A stretch of 64,000 bases of DNA. It comes from Brucella tritici (lineage in GTDB: Bacteria > Pseudomonadota > Alphaproteobacteria > Rhizobiales > Rhizobiaceae). Each line of letters opens with the position of its first letter. Position 1 is the stretch's first letter. The notes beneath the pieces were generated by a model that searched no databases, was not told the DNA's origin, and saw only the letters and a list, made by a program, of their open reading frames with translations. The stretch covers positions 1 to 64,000 of the forward strand of contig NZ_WBWA01000007.1 in assembly GCF_008932295.1 (NCBI RefSeq). The letters are read 5' to 3'. A program made the position numbers and the translations under genes. Positions 45,012-53,543 of the stretch are shown here, in pieces.

Positions 45012-45746
45012 TCAGCTGTTCTCTTTTTGAACACTTCGCTGATCCCGACCGTAAGCACGGTAGAAAAACTCGATCGCCAGTTCGACATTCTTACGAATCG
45101 TTTCCGCTGACGGCGGCTCGGGCAATACGCCGAACAAGCGGGGCCTATAGAGGCCTGAAAGAAACAGGTCGGAAAGCTGATAGGCCATCTTTTCAGGATC
45201 GAAAGGCTCCAGTTCCCCCCTCTCGATCATATCCTTGAGATATTCAGCCATCAGGACGAGACTGCGCTTCGGGCCACGCTCATAGAAACGTGCCGCAAGT
45301 TCCGGCTTGCGCTCGCTGACGCCCAGAACGATACGCTGCGCGCGCACTGCCGTCGGCGACGTTATCAGCGTCACCAGCGCCACGCCAAAATCGGTCAATT
45401 GCTGGCGTGAGTTGAAACCCTTGTCGAGTTTGTCGATCAGTTCACGAAACATTGTATCGCGATAATGCTCGCATAATGCGACGAACAGATCTTCCTTGCT
45501 GTTGAAGTAAACGTAGATCGTTCCCTTCGACACGCCAGCCTCGCGCGTGATGTCGTTCATGCTGGCTGCATCGAAACCCATGCGCAGGAACACATCCTGA
45601 GCGCCTTCAAGGATTTGGCGGCGTTTCGCGGGGTCCTGACCAGCCCCGAGCCGTGTGCGACCGCATTCCGTATCGGAGCAGGACGATTTTCTATCACCGG
45701 GTCGGCCGACACCTTTTTCATCATGCCGGTTCCGGTCATGCATCAT
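45012..45746 (-). CDS. TetR family repressor of the adjacent efflux operon
   Basis: A 244-residue TetR-type regulator. It has a charged N-terminal extension, then the helix-turn-helix domain (RRQILEGAQDVFLRMGFDAASMNDITREAGVSKGTIYVYFNSKEDLFVALCEHY) at about residues 40-95, and a ligand-binding C-terminal domain. It is divergent from the EmrA/EmrB genes, and the shared intergenic region carries two matching operator-like palindromes, so it most likely represses both itself and the pump. The start is uncertain: ATG at 45746 or 45743 are preferred over 45785. The inducing compound is unknown. Confidence 0.85.
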   Translation of the reverse strand: MMHDRNRHDEKGVGRPGDRKSSCSDTECGRTRLGAGQDPAKRRQILEGAQDVFLRMGFDAASMNDITREAGVSKGTIYVYFNSKEDLFVALCEHYRDTMFRELIDKLDKGFNSRQQLTDFGVALVTLITSPTAVRAQRIVLGVSERKPELAARFYERGPKRSLVLMAEYLKDMIERGELEPFDPEKMAYQLSDLFLSGLYRPRLFGVLPEPPSAETIRKNVELAIEFFYRAYGRDQRSVQKENS

Positions 45747-45807
45747 CGTATCTGTCGTTCCTTTGGCGTTGCGAGCGGGCTTCATTCTTCGAGACTCTTA
45801 ACTTTTT

Positions 45808-45883
45808 TCGAACCAAGCGGTTCGATATGCTCTTGATATGCGCATCTTATTGATCTATGTCAACATCGAACCGAGCGGTTCAA
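45808..45883. promoter_or_regulatory. twin TetR-type operators in the tetR/emrA intergenic region
   Basis: Two near-identical 18-bp palindromes occur: TCGAACCAAGCGGTTCGA at 45808-45825 and TCGAACCGAGCGGTTCAA at 45866-45883. Each has GAACC and GGTTC half-sites, and their starts are 58 bp apart. One lies near the tetR start and the other about 30 bp upstream of the efflux gene, the usual layout for a divergent TetR switch. Confidence 0.75.
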
Positions 45884-45910
45884 TCCTAAGGATGTGCAGA
45901 AAGTTTCCCT

Positions 45911-47152
45911 ATGTCCGCCCCGAAGTCCGTTGATAAGGCCGATATTCATCCGTTCCCCAACGCCAAGAACTTCGCCTCGGCAACCCAGCCGGCGACGAGT
46001 GAGGCGCCTCTGAACGAGAGATCGCAGCCCCATACCGTACCGAACCCGCAGGAAGCCGCGCCCAAGGAAACCGGTGAAACCGCCAAGGGCGGCAAGAAGA
46101 AGGGCTTCGGCAAACGTGTCCTGCTTCCCGGCATTCTGGTGGTCGCTGTCGCTGGCGGCCTCTGGTACGCCTATGACTGGTGGACGGTCGGGCGTTTCAT
46201 GGTTTCGACCGACGACGCTTATGTGCAGGGCGACATCGCGTCCATCGCACCCAAAGTTACCGGCTATGTCGAAAACATCCCGGTGGTTGCCAACCAGAAG
46301 GTCAAGGCTGGAGATGTGATCTTCCAGCTCGATGCAGGCGATTACCAGATCGCGCTCGATGAAGCCGAAGCCAAGCTCGCGACACAGAAGCAGACCCTCA
46401 TCCGCATCAAGGCTGAGACGGATGCCGCGCAGGCCGTGCTCCAGCAGGCCAACGCAGACAAGCAGGCCGCAACCGCTGTCCTGACCAACGCGCAGAACAC
46501 GATTGCGCGTGTACAGAAGCTGCATGAAACGCGTTTTGTCGCGCAGGCCGATCTCGATACCGCCCAGTCCTCTCTGGATCAGGCACGCGCCAAGGTCGCT
46601 GGTGGCGATGCGCAGATCGCTTCTGCCAAGGCCAATATCGAAGTGCTCAACGCTCAATATAGCGAAGCCGAAAGCACAATGAAATCGCTGGAACTAGCCC
46701 GCGATAAAGCCGCACGCGATCTTTCCTTCACGACGCTGCGCGCGCCGTTTGACGGTGTCATCGGCAATCTTGCAGGCAAGAAGGGCGATCTCGTTTCGCC
46801 CGGCCAGAAGATCGCGGCCCTTGTTCCGGTCAATGAGCTTTATATCGATGCGAACTTCAAGGAAACGCAGCTCGCAAAGATCAAAACCGGTGAAACCGCG
46901 CATATCTATGTCGACGCTATCGATGGCACGAAGTTCGACGGCAAGGTCGCGTCCATCGCGCCTGCCTCGGGCGCGGTGTTCTCGCTTCTGCCGCCTGAAA
47001 ATGCGACCGGCAACTTCACCAAGATCGTACAGCGCGTTCCTGTTCGCATCATGATTCCGAAGGAAGCGCTGGAATCCGGCAAGATTCGCGCGGGCCTGAG
47101 TGTCGTGGTCGATATCGATACGCGCACTGCGCCTGACGAAAAGGCCAACTGA
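45911..47152 (+). CDS. EmrA-type membrane fusion protein
   Basis: A 413-residue periplasmic adaptor. A disordered cytoplasmic N-terminus is followed by one transmembrane helix (VLLPGILVVAVAGGLWYAYDWW at about residues 70-92). The HlyD family core comes next: VSTDDAYVQGDIASIAPKVTGYVENIPVVANQKVKAGDVIFQLD, a long coiled-coil hairpin of about 110 residues, then TTLRAPFDGVIGNLAGKKGDLVSPGQKIAALVP. It links the MFS pump encoded next to an outer-membrane channel such as a TolC homologue encoded elsewhere. Confidence 0.9.
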   Translation: MSAPKSVDKADIHPFPNAKNFASATQPATSEAPLNERSQPHTVPNPQEAAPKETGETAKGGKKKGFGKRVLLPGILVVAVAGGLWYAYDWWTVGRFMVSTDDAYVQGDIASIAPKVTGYVENIPVVANQKVKAGDVIFQLDAGDYQIALDEAEAKLATQKQTLIRIKAETDAAQAVLQQANADKQAATAVLTNAQNTIARVQKLHETRFVAQADLDTAQSSLDQARAKVAGGDAQIASAKANIEVLNAQYSEAESTMKSLELARDKAARDLSFTTLRAPFDGVIGNLAGKKGDLVSPGQKIAALVPVNELYIDANFKETQLAKIKTGETAHIYVDAIDGTKFDGKVASIAPASGAVFSLLPPENATGNFTKIVQRVPVRIMIPKEALESGKIRAGLSVVVDIDTRTAPDEKAN

Positions 47153-47243
47153 TCGAACCTGCGGGTTGACTTGAAATAACAGATGGCGGCGCGGCGAAAC
47201 GGGTTTCGCGCCGCCTTTCTCTTCCATTCCGGAGTGCGCCGTC

Positions 47244-48821
47244 ATGGCCGCAGACACGACAATGGGGCCAATGGCCCCCGCAGATGACCGCATAGACCCG
47301 AAGAAGGCCATCGGCTTTCTGGCCATGGTGTTCGGCATGTTCATGGCGATCCTGGATATCCAGATCGTCTCGGCATCGCTGGCCGAAATCCAGGCGGGTC
47401 TCAGCGCCAGTTCTGACGAAATCTCGTGGGTGCAGACATCCTATCTGATCGCGGAAGTCATCATGATTCCGCTCTCGGGCTTCCTGGGGCGCCTGTTGTC
47501 GACGCGCGTGCTCTTCACTTTCTCTGCGGCGGGCTTCACCCTTGCCAGCATGCTCTGTGCGACCGCGACGAACATCGAGCAGATGATCGTCTACCGCGCC
47601 ATTCAGGGCTTCATCGGCGGCGGCATGATCCCGAGCGTGTTTGCAGCGGCCTTCACCATCTTCCCGCCTTCCAAGCGTTCGATCGTCTCGCCGATGATTG
47701 GCCTTGTGGCAACGCTTGCCCCAACAATCGGCCCGACGGTCGGTGGCTATCTCAGCCACGCCTTCTCATGGCACTGGCTGTTTCTGGTCAATGTCGGCCC
47801 CGGCATCCTCGTCACCATCGCCGCATGGAACCTGATCGACTTCGACGAAGGTGACAGCTCGCTCCTGAGCAAGTTCGACTGGTGGGGCCTCGTCGGCATG
47901 GCGGCATTCCTCGGCTCGATGGAATATGTTCTGGAAGAAGGCCCGCGTAACGACTGGCTGCAGGATGATGCGATCTTCTTCCTCTCCATCGTTATGACTG
48001 TCGGCGGCATCGTCTTTTTCTACCGCGCGTTCAAGGCGGAACAGCCCATCGTGGATTTGCGTGCCTTCAAGAACGTCAACTTTGCCTTCGGCTCGCTGTT
48101 TTCCTTCGTGATGGGCGTCGGCCTTTACGGCCTCACCTATCTTTATCCGCTCTATCTGAGCAGCGTTCGCGGCTATGATGCCCTGATGATCGGCGAGGCG
48201 CTTTTCGTCAGCGGTCTTGCCATGTTCTTCACCGCGCCGGTGGCGGGTTTCCTATCCAACAGGATGGACCCGCGCCTCATGATGATGATCGGCTTCCTCG
48301 GCTTTGCGGCAGGCACATGGATGGTGACTGGCCTTACCGCAGACTGGGATTTCTACGAACTGCTGCTGCCGCAAATTCTGCGTGGCTGTTCGCTGATGCT
48401 TTGTATGGTGCCGATCAACAATCTGGCGCTCGGCACGCTGCCACCAGCCTTGCTGAAAAACGCATCCGGCCTGTTCAACCTGACCCGTAATCTGGGCGGT
48501 GCTGTCGGCCTTGCCGTCATCAACACGATCCTGACCCGCCGTGGCGACATGCATTACGAGCGCCTGGCCGAGCATGTCCGCTGGGGCAATGCTGAAGCGG
48601 AAAACATGGTCGCCAATCTGACGGCCAAGTACAATGCCGCCGGTATGGACGGCGCAACAATCGCCATCGCCAAGCTTTCCGGCATGGTGCGCCAGCAAGC
48701 CACCCTGCTCTCCTTCATCGACGTGTTCTTCATCCTCACGATGATGTTCTGTTCGCTTGCTGTCTGCGCCATCATGCTGCGCAAGCCAAAACAGGTTGCC
48801 GGGGGCGGTGGGGGGCACTAA
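47244..48821 (+). CDS. EmrB/QacA-type MFS drug transporter (DHA2 family)
   Basis: A 525-residue MFS exporter with about 14 transmembrane helices. It has the DHA2 motifs FLAMVFGMFMAILDIQIVSASLAEI, SWVQTSYLIAEVIMIPLSGFLGRLLSTR and RAIQGFIGGGMIPSVFAAAF. Together with the preceding adaptor (91 bp upstream) it forms an EmrAB-like proton-driven efflux pump for hydrophobic compounds. The Gly-rich C-terminus (KQVAGGGGGH) is unremarkable. Confidence 0.92.
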   Translation: MAADTTMGPMAPADDRIDPKKAIGFLAMVFGMFMAILDIQIVSASLAEIQAGLSASSDEISWVQTSYLIAEVIMIPLSGFLGRLLSTRVLFTFSAAGFTLASMLCATATNIEQMIVYRAIQGFIGGGMIPSVFAAAFTIFPPSKRSIVSPMIGLVATLAPTIGPTVGGYLSHAFSWHWLFLVNVGPGILVTIAAWNLIDFDEGDSSLLSKFDWWGLVGMAAFLGSMEYVLEEGPRNDWLQDDAIFFLSIVMTVGGIVFFYRAFKAEQPIVDLRAFKNVNFAFGSLFSFVMGVGLYGLTYLYPLYLSSVRGYDALMIGEALFVSGLAMFFTAPVAGFLSNRMDPRLMMMIGFLGFAAGTWMVTGLTADWDFYELLLPQILRGCSLMLCMVPINNLALGTLPPALLKNASGLFNLTRNLGGAVGLAVINTILTRRGDMHYERLAEHVRWGNAEAENMVANLTAKYNAAGMDGATIAIAKLSGMVRQQATLLSFIDVFFILTMMFCSLAVCAIMLRKPKQVAGGGGGH

Positions 48822-49184
48822 GCCCTCCGCCTTCCAACTTCATACGAAACCCGTGAAGGTTCACTCATCTTTCGGAAATTTTCGTTTATCCTCAATATCC
48901 GGCATTGATGCCGCGCTGGGACAAACCCTTGTCGCGCAGGGAAAAGCCTCCCGCAGAATTATGACAGTGACGAATTTGCTGTCACATTTCCTGTCATAAA
49001 AATGCTGTTCCCGCAAACGGATGAATTGCTAAGTCCCTGAAAACGTGTTTCACTTTCCACCGCTGACAGTTTGTGACAAGCCACAAACTGTCATCCAACC
49101 GTCATGTAGGGCGGGTATCGGGAATGCGCGAGCACCGGAATCGACCGGGGGCGTTCGCCGGACCTTAAACAGGGGAGTCAAACA
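48822..49184. promoter_or_regulatory. control region of the ABC importer with repeated TGACAG motifs and a long hairpin
   Basis: A 363-bp gap without a gene. The hexamer TGACAG or its complement occurs at 48962, 48979, 48991, 49064 and 49088. The last two are part of a perfect 11-bp inverted repeat, GACAGTTTGTG (49065-49075) with CACAAACTGTC (49082-49092), about 95 bp upstream of the binding-protein start. This could be an operator array or a leader hairpin. Confidence 0.5.
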
Positions 49185-50288
49185 ATGCTTGCTTACACAG
49201 CGCGTCTGCTGTCGCTTTCGACGGCAATCGCCGTTGCCGGGGTTTCCATCGCCGCTGCCGAACCGTCAGCCGAACTGATCGCCGCAGCCAAGGCAGAAGG
49301 CGAACTGACCACCATCGCACTCCCGCATGACTGGTGCGGCTATGGCGAAATCATCCAGAGCTTCAAGGACAAGTATGGCCTCAAGGTCAACGAACTGAAC
49401 CCGGACGCCGGTTCGGGCGATGAAGTCGAAGCCATCAAGGCCAACAAGGACAACAAGGGCCCACAGGCTCCTGACGTCATCGACGTCGGCTTTGCGTTCG
49501 GCGCTTCGGCCAAGAAAGATGGCCTCATCCAGCCTTACAAGGTCGCGACCTGGGACGAAATTCCGGACAGCGCCAAGGATGCCGAAGGCTACTGGTACGG
49601 CGATTATTACGGTGTTCTCGCATTCGAAGTGAACAAGGACATCGTCAAGGACGCCCCTCAGGACTGGGAAGACCTCCTCAAGAGCGACTACGCAAACTCC
49701 GTTGCGCTTGCAGGTGACCCGCGCGTTTCCGCACAGGCCATCCTCGGCGTTCATGCCGCCGGTATCGCCCGCGGCGCAGAGCCGGGTGAAGCTGCCGGCA
49801 AGAAGGGCCTTGAATTCTACAAGGAACTGAATGCCAACGGCAATTTCGTTCCGGTCATCGGCAAGGCCGCCTCGCTGGCACAGGGCTCGACCCCGATTGT
49901 CATCCGCTGGGACTACAACGCGCTCGCCGACCGCGACACGCTCAAGGGCAATCCGGAAGTCGAAACCATCATTCCGAAGTCCGGCGTTATCGCTGGTGTC
50001 TATGTTCAGGCAATCAGCGCCTACGCACCGCATCCCAATGCTGCGAAGCTGTGGATGGAACATATCTATTCGGATGAAGGCCAGCTCGGCTATCTGAAGG
50101 GCTACTGCCACCCGATCCGCTTCAATGCAATGGCGAAGGCTGGCAAGATCCCGCAGGAACTGCTCGACAAGCTGCCACCGGCAGAAGCCTATGAAAAGGC
50201 TATCTTCCCGACCCTGGAACAGATCGAGGCCGCACAGACCACGATCACCAAGGAATGGGACAGTGTCGTGGGCGCAAACGTTCAGTAA
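49185..50288 (+). CDS. ABC transporter periplasmic binding protein (iron/polyamine class)
   Basis: A 367-residue exported binding protein. It has a signal peptide (ARLLSLSTAIAVAGVSIAAA) and a type-2 periplasmic-binding fold beginning LIAAAKAEGELTTIALPHDWCGYGEI. YWYGDYYGVLAFEVNKDIV and IYSDEGQLGYLKGYCHP appear later. It heads a four-gene importer. The transporter class (two PotB/PotC-like permeases plus one ATPase) covers ferric iron, polyamines, thiamine and aminoethylphosphonate; I see no tyrosine pair that would settle it as an iron binder. The start follows ACAGGGGAG. Confidence 0.85.
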   Translation: MLAYTARLLSLSTAIAVAGVSIAAAEPSAELIAAAKAEGELTTIALPHDWCGYGEIIQSFKDKYGLKVNELNPDAGSGDEVEAIKANKDNKGPQAPDVIDVGFAFGASAKKDGLIQPYKVATWDEIPDSAKDAEGYWYGDYYGVLAFEVNKDIVKDAPQDWEDLLKSDYANSVALAGDPRVSAQAILGVHAAGIARGAEPGEAAGKKGLEFYKELNANGNFVPVIGKAASLAQGSTPIVIRWDYNALADRDTLKGNPEVETIIPKSGVIAGVYVQAISAYAPHPNAAKLWMEHIYSDEGQLGYLKGYCHPIRFNAMAKAGKIPQELLDKLPPAEAYEKAIFPTLEQIEAAQTTITKEWDSVVGANVQ

Positions 50289-50502
50289 GCGCATCTGCCG
50301 CATCGAACGGATATCGCGTCGGTTTTCAAGCCCGGCGCGATATCGAAGCGGCTTCGCATCCCGGTGAGAAGAGGTCTTCATTACCGGCAAATGCGTCAGG
50401 ACAAATCGGCGGCACAGGCTCTTGCGGTTCCTTCAACGGCAATCGCTCAAGTGCAAGTTCCATGATTCCGTTCTGGCAGGCATCCCTCTGAAGAAAGAGC
50501 GC

Positions 50503-51396
50503 ATGAGTTCAGTAGCCGAAACAACAGCCCCCACCAGCGGAGCGCGCAAGCGCCAGCTTCCGTTGTCATGGCTTGGCGTGACACCGTTTTTCATCTTCGC
50601 CATTTTGTTTCTGATCTGGCCGACGATGTATCTCATCATCGGTGCATTTCAGGACCCGGCCGGAAACTTCACGCTCCAGAACATCCACGACCTGTTCCAG
50701 CCGCAAATCATAAGCGCCTACTGGATATCGATCAAGGTCAGCCTCGCATCGGCCATAGGCGGCGCGATTATCGGCTTCTTTCTGGCCTGGGCGGTCGTTC
50801 TCGGCAACCTGCCATCCTGGCTGCGTCCGACGGTATTGACCTTTTCCGGCGTGGCGTCGAACTTCGCGGGCGTACCGCTTGCTTTCGCCTTTCTGGCGAC
50901 TCTCGGACGGACCGGCTTTGTCACGATCCTGCTCAGGGAGTGGTTCGGTTTCAATCTTTATTCGACAGGTTTCAACCTGCTCTCCTTCTTCGGCCTGACG
51001 CTGACCTATCTGTTCTTCCAGATACCGCTGATGGTGCTGATCCTGACGCCAGCGCTCGACGGCCTGAAAAAGGAATGGCGGGAAGCCTCATCCATTCTGG
51101 GTGCGACCACCGCGCAATATTGGCGCATGGTGGCCTTCCCGATCCTGTGGCCGAGCCTGCTCGGCACGACGCTTCTGCTGTTCGCCAATGCCTTCGGGGC
51201 GATTGCAACGGCCTACGCATTGACGGGCTCCTCGCTCAATATCGTGCCGATCCTGCTCTATGCCCAGATCCGCGGCGACGTTCTGCATAACCAGAACCTC
51301 GGCTACGCGCTGGCACTTGGCATGATTGTCATTACGGGTGTTTCCAACCTCATCTATATCTGGCTGCGCATTCGCGCCGAGAGGTGGCAACGATGA
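50503..51396 (+). CDS. ABC transporter permease (PotB-like)
   Basis: A 297-residue inner-membrane permease with six hydrophobic helices. The binding-protein-dependent transport motif is EASSILGATTAQYWRMVAFPILWPS (EAA motif) at about residue 200. The ATG at 50503 follows AAGAAAGAGCG; an in-frame ATG at 50422 would add a poorly hydrophobic extension. It overlaps the second permease by 4 bp. Confidence 0.88.
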   Translation: MSSVAETTAPTSGARKRQLPLSWLGVTPFFIFAILFLIWPTMYLIIGAFQDPAGNFTLQNIHDLFQPQIISAYWISIKVSLASAIGGAIIGFFLAWAVVLGNLPSWLRPTVLTFSGVASNFAGVPLAFAFLATLGRTGFVTILLREWFGFNLYSTGFNLLSFFGLTLTYLFFQIPLMVLILTPALDGLKKEWREASSILGATTAQYWRMVAFPILWPSLLGTTLLLFANAFGAIATAYALTGSSLNIVPILLYAQIRGDVLHNQNLGYALALGMIVITGVSNLIYIWLRIRAERWQR

Positions 51397-52196
51397 AAAA
51401 GAAAGGCATAAACCTCCAGAAGATCGGGGCCTGGATCGCCTTCCTGATTGGCGCGATCTACTTCCTCGTCCCGCTGATCGGCACGTTCGAATTCTCGCTG
51501 CGCATGCGGCGCGGCGAATATTCCTTCGATGCCTATCGGGTCGTGTTCTCCGATCCGAATTTCCAGGCCACCTTCGGCTATTCGATCCTGCTTGGCCTGC
51601 TGACCATCGTTTTCGGTGTGCTGCTGGTGGTGCCCACCGCCTATTGGGTGCGCCTGCGCCTGCCGCAATTGCGCCCGGTGATGGAATTCATCACGCTGTT
51701 GCCACTGGTCATTCCGGCCATCGTCATCGTGTTCGGTTACCTGCGCATCTATAATTCGTCATCGTGGCTGCCATTCACGGCGTCGACGCGGGCAACAGAC
51801 GTGCTTTTGATGTTCGGCTATATGACGCTGTCGCTGCCCTATATGTACCGTGCTGTTGATACGGCGATGCGCACCATCGACGTCAATACGCTGACGGAAG
51901 CCGCGCAAAGTCTCGGCGCGGGCTGGGGCCGTATCATGTTCAAGGTGATCTTCCCGAACGTGATTTCCGGCGTGATGAGCGGTGCCTTCATCACATTCGC
52001 CATCGTCATCGGCGAATTCACGCTGGCCTCGCTTCTGAACCGTCCGGCCTTCGGCCCTTACCTGCAGTTGGTCGGCGCAAACCGCGCCTACGAACCGTCA
52101 GCGCTGGCAATCATTTCGTTCGGCATCACGTGGCTCAGCATCATCATGCTGCAGCTCGTCTCGCGCCTCAATAAATTCAAGACAACCGCCGGGTAA
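51393..52196 (+). CDS. ABC transporter permease (PotC-like)
   Basis: A 267-residue permease with six hydrophobic helices and the EAA motif EAAQSLGAGWGRIMFKVIFPNVI at about residue 170. The ATG at 51393 overlaps the previous stop and has GAGAGGTGG upstream; a GTG at 51384 is the alternative. It pairs with the preceding permease as a heterodimer. Confidence 0.9.
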   Translation: MKKKGINLQKIGAWIAFLIGAIYFLVPLIGTFEFSLRMRRGEYSFDAYRVVFSDPNFQATFGYSILLGLLTIVFGVLLVVPTAYWVRLRLPQLRPVMEFITLLPLVIPAIVIVFGYLRIYNSSSWLPFTASTRATDVLLMFGYMTLSLPYMYRAVDTAMRTIDVNTLTEAAQSLGAGWGRIMFKVIFPNVISGVMSGAFITFAIVIGEFTLASLLNRPAFGPYLQLVGANRAYEPSALAIISFGITWLSIIMLQLVSRLNKFKTTAG

Positions 52197-52201
52197 CATT
52201 C

Positions 52202-53263
52202 ATGGCTTTTCTCAATATCAAAAACCTGAAAAAGAGCTTCGGCGCCAATACCGTCGTCCACGATTTCAACCTCGCCGTGGAAAAGGGCGAATTCGTCTCC
52301 TTTCTCGGTCCATCGGGCTGCGGAAAGACAACCGTTCTGCGCATGATCGCCGGTTTCGAGATGCCCGACAGTGGCGCCATCGAAATCAATGGCAAGGATG
52401 TCGTCGATCTGAAGCCGAACCAGCGCAATATCGGCATGGTGTTTCAGGCCTATGCGCTGTTTCCCAATATGACGGTGGCGCAGAACGTGTCATTCGGCCT
52501 GCGCGTTGCCGGAAAGCCGAAAGCGGAAATCGACGCCACCGTAAAGGAGATGCTCGGCCTCATCCGCCTCGACCATCTGGCGGATCGTTATCCCTATCAG
52601 ATGTCCGGCGGTCAGCAGCAGCGCGTGGCACTGGCCCGCGCGCTTGCCACCAAGCCGCAGGTTCTTCTGCTCGACGAGCCGCTATCGGCGCTGGATGCGA
52701 AAATCCGCATATCCTTGCGCGAAGAAATCCGCGCCATCCAGCAGAAGCTTGGCATTACCACCGTCTTCGTCACCCACGATCAGGAGGAAGCGCTGTCGAT
52801 TTCCGACCGCATCGTGGTCATGCATGAAGGCCGCGCCGACCAGATCGGCTCGCCCTTCGACATCTATAACCGTCCTGCCTCGCGCTTCGTGGCATCCTTC
52901 GTCGGCACGCTCAACATGCTGGAAGCCTCAGTCAGCGAACCCGGCAAGAACAGCATCGATCTCGACGGCCGCACGATCACCGTGCAGGAAAAGCTTGACC
53001 ATCATCCGAAGGGCAAGCCGTTGACGCTGGCCTTGCGCCCGGAAGCTGTCAGCCTCGAAGCTCGCAAGAGCCACGATACCTCGCTGGACGCGACCATCGA
53101 GGACGTGCACTTTCTCGGCTCTGTCATCCGCACGCGTGTGGCGCTTGGCAAGAACCGCCTGTCATTCGACACGTTCAACGACCCGACCCAGCCTCCGCCG
53201 CAGCGCGGCGACAAGGTGACAGTGCATTTCGCCTCGCATGATCTGCTCGTGCTGGCAGATTAG
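52202..53263 (+). CDS. ABC transporter ATP-binding protein (PotA/FbpC-like)
   Basis: A 353-residue ATPase with Walker A GPSGCGKTT, Q-loop MVFQAYALFPNMT, signature YQMSGGQQQRVALARAL, Walker B VLLLDEPLSALD and H-loop VFVTHDQEEAL. A C-terminal TOBE domain spans about residues 270-350. It starts 5 bp after the second permease. The stop codon TAG is the first three bases of a dispersed repeat element. Confidence 0.92.
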   Translation: MAFLNIKNLKKSFGANTVVHDFNLAVEKGEFVSFLGPSGCGKTTVLRMIAGFEMPDSGAIEINGKDVVDLKPNQRNIGMVFQAYALFPNMTVAQNVSFGLRVAGKPKAEIDATVKEMLGLIRLDHLADRYPYQMSGGQQQRVALARALATKPQVLLLDEPLSALDAKIRISLREEIRAIQQKLGITTVFVTHDQEEALSISDRIVVMHEGRADQIGSPFDIYNRPASRFVASFVGTLNMLEASVSEPGKNSIDLDGRTITVQEKLDHHPKGKPLTLALRPEAVSLEARKSHDTSLDATIEDVHFLGSVIRTRVALGKNRLSFDTFNDPTQPPPQRGDKVTVHFASHDLLVLAD

Positions 53264-53264
53264 A

Positions 53265-53363
53265 GCGCATCCCGAAAAGTGTGAAACGGTTTTCGGAAAA
53301 GATGCGCGTAAAAACAAATGATTAGAGCGCCGATCTGATCCAATCAGATCGAAACGAGCTCTA
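53265..53363. repeat. composite A-linker-B palindromic repeat
   Basis: The A element runs 53265-53307 (GCGCATC ... GATGCGC with core CGAAAAGTGTGAAACGG). It is followed by the linker GTAAAAACAAATGAT and the B element 53323-53363 (TAGAGCGCC ... GAGCTCTA). It directly follows the ATPase stop and precedes a true terminator. Confidence 0.75.
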
Positions 53364-53366
53364 AAA

Positions 53367-53397
53367 TAAAAAAGCCGCCCGATGGGCGGCTTTTTTG
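53367..53397. terminator. bidirectional rho-independent terminator
   Basis: The stem GCCGCCC (53374-53380) and GGGCGGC (53384-53390) with loop GAT is flanked by AAAAAA before and TTTTTT after. It ends the ABC importer operon and, from the other side, could end gnd transcripts. Confidence 0.93.
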
Positions 53398-53543
53398 TTT
53401 GTCACCTGCGCGACGGGCTGATGAGATTTCGGTTCATGACGTGCCGAAAATGGTGGCTTTCGAGAACCGGAGCGCAGCGTATATAAGTGCGTGAACCGGA
53501 TTGCAGAAAGACGCCATTTGCAGACGGGGCAGGGACCGAAAGA

